A DNA stretch of 64,000 bases from Citrus sinensis (Eukaryota; Streptophyta; Magnoliopsida; Sapindales; Rutaceae). The stretch is from NCBI RefSeq assembly GCF_022201045.2, contig NC_068559.1, forward strand, positions 24,869,501 to 24,933,500, read 5' to 3'. The position numbers and the translations under genes were made by a program. Position 1 is the first letter of the stretch, and the number at the start of each line of letters is the position of its first letter. A model generated the notes under the pieces. That model saw only the letters and a program-made list of their open reading frames with translations. It did no database searches and had not been told where the DNA came from. This document shows, one piece after another, positions 63,287-64,000 of the stretch.

Positions 63287-64000
63287 CTCTTTACACTTCT
63301 ATTCTGTATCTGAATTCGACAATCAGAGATGATAACAAGCGATGTGAGTAAAGCTGCACAAGCTGCAAAAACCTCGATTGGGTTTTTGAAGACACAAATA
63401 GACTACTTCGGAGACACCGAGGGGTAGGCCCTTGAGATATCCGAAAGGCTGCCACCAAACCTACGTTCGGACTCAAGACAGGCTGACAGGGTCAGCAGCG
63501 AAAGACAAATCAGAGATGGCGTTTGCGCTTCTTTTCTTTTTTTTATTATTAATTGAGTAATTAGATGTTAATTAGGTTCACTAGAACAATGGGCCTTAAC
63601 CCAAACCTCAAACTCAAAGGCTTTTTAAATTAATGATTATTTGATTAATCGTATTCATATAATCATATTATATACAATATAAATATGTTAAAATTAATAA
63701 AAAAAAAAGTAACGAATGAATTTCTAATTACGTTTTGTGTCAATAATATTTCTCTTATAAATTATAATTAAAGTTCAATCAGATACTACTACTAATATAA
63801 GCCAAATTGCCAATCTCATCAATATATTTTAAAAATAGCAATTTGTCTATTGTTGAAGCATTTACTGAACTGTTTTGAATCTGGAACGCAATTGCTGACT
63901 TTAGAAAACAGTACATAACACACGAGTTCAATGTGTATGTAATAACTGGCGCTTAGTTTGTTCGTGTTTTTGTAGATAATATGTTTCAGTTGTTTACTCT
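63287..64000. other. G6PD leader and promoter region
   Basis: GC-richer leader to about 63520, then AT-rich promoter sequence. No ORF is supported and no strong TATA box stands out. Confidence 0.5.

Overview
This window is a stretch of plant nuclear chromosome. The evidence is spliced GT-AG genes, AT-rich spacers, transit peptides, NAC/TCP/ACR/expansin families and plant transposons. The set of genes suits a woody rosid eudicot, and Citrus or a close relative is my best guess, but the sequence alone does not prove that. I saw no tRNA, rRNA or CRISPR structures.

Layout. 1.1-2.0 kb holds an alpha-expansin on the minus strand. 3.6-10.8 kb is a small tandem cluster of divergent short NAC-domain genes: two intact-looking copies plus a decayed 5' end of a third. 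11.7-23.9 kb is a transposon nest: a 375-bp Harbinger-type MITE, then a PIF/Harbinger derivative (12110-23902, TAA target duplication, decayed transposase tail) that is split by a 10.1-kb Copia retrotransposon of the Sirevirus type. The retrotransposon has two 1227-bp LTRs that differ at one base, a GCAGC target duplication, gag and pol open frames, a large extra ORF, six GGGGGAG polypurine copies, and dense CCGG palindromes in both LTRs and in the pol-ORF3 spacer.

From 24 to 49 kb lies a gene-rich block: an IQ/BAG co-chaperone gene with a perfect four-unit heat-shock element inside an upstream ORF; an 11-exon GYF-domain gene of the EXA1/PSIG1/MUSE11 type; an amidohydrolase-2 gene (minus); plastid cyclophilin CYP20-2 (plus), which shares a 384-bp divergent promoter with the amidohydrolase; and a four-ACT-domain ACR protein (minus). 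49-56 kb is mostly non-coding, with a candidate solo LTR (51787-53033) whose 5' part is a strictly 19-bp-periodic minisatellite. 56-64 kb holds a class I TCP transcription factor, a small secreted cysteine-rich peptide and a P2-type plastidic glucose-6-phosphate dehydrogenase, all on the minus strand.

Exon structures given here were read by eye from GT-AG junctions, reading-frame continuity and family resemblance. Every multi-exon model closes to a whole number of codons. No functional operon-like grouping is expected. The genes are individually regulated, with one divergent and two convergent gene pairs.
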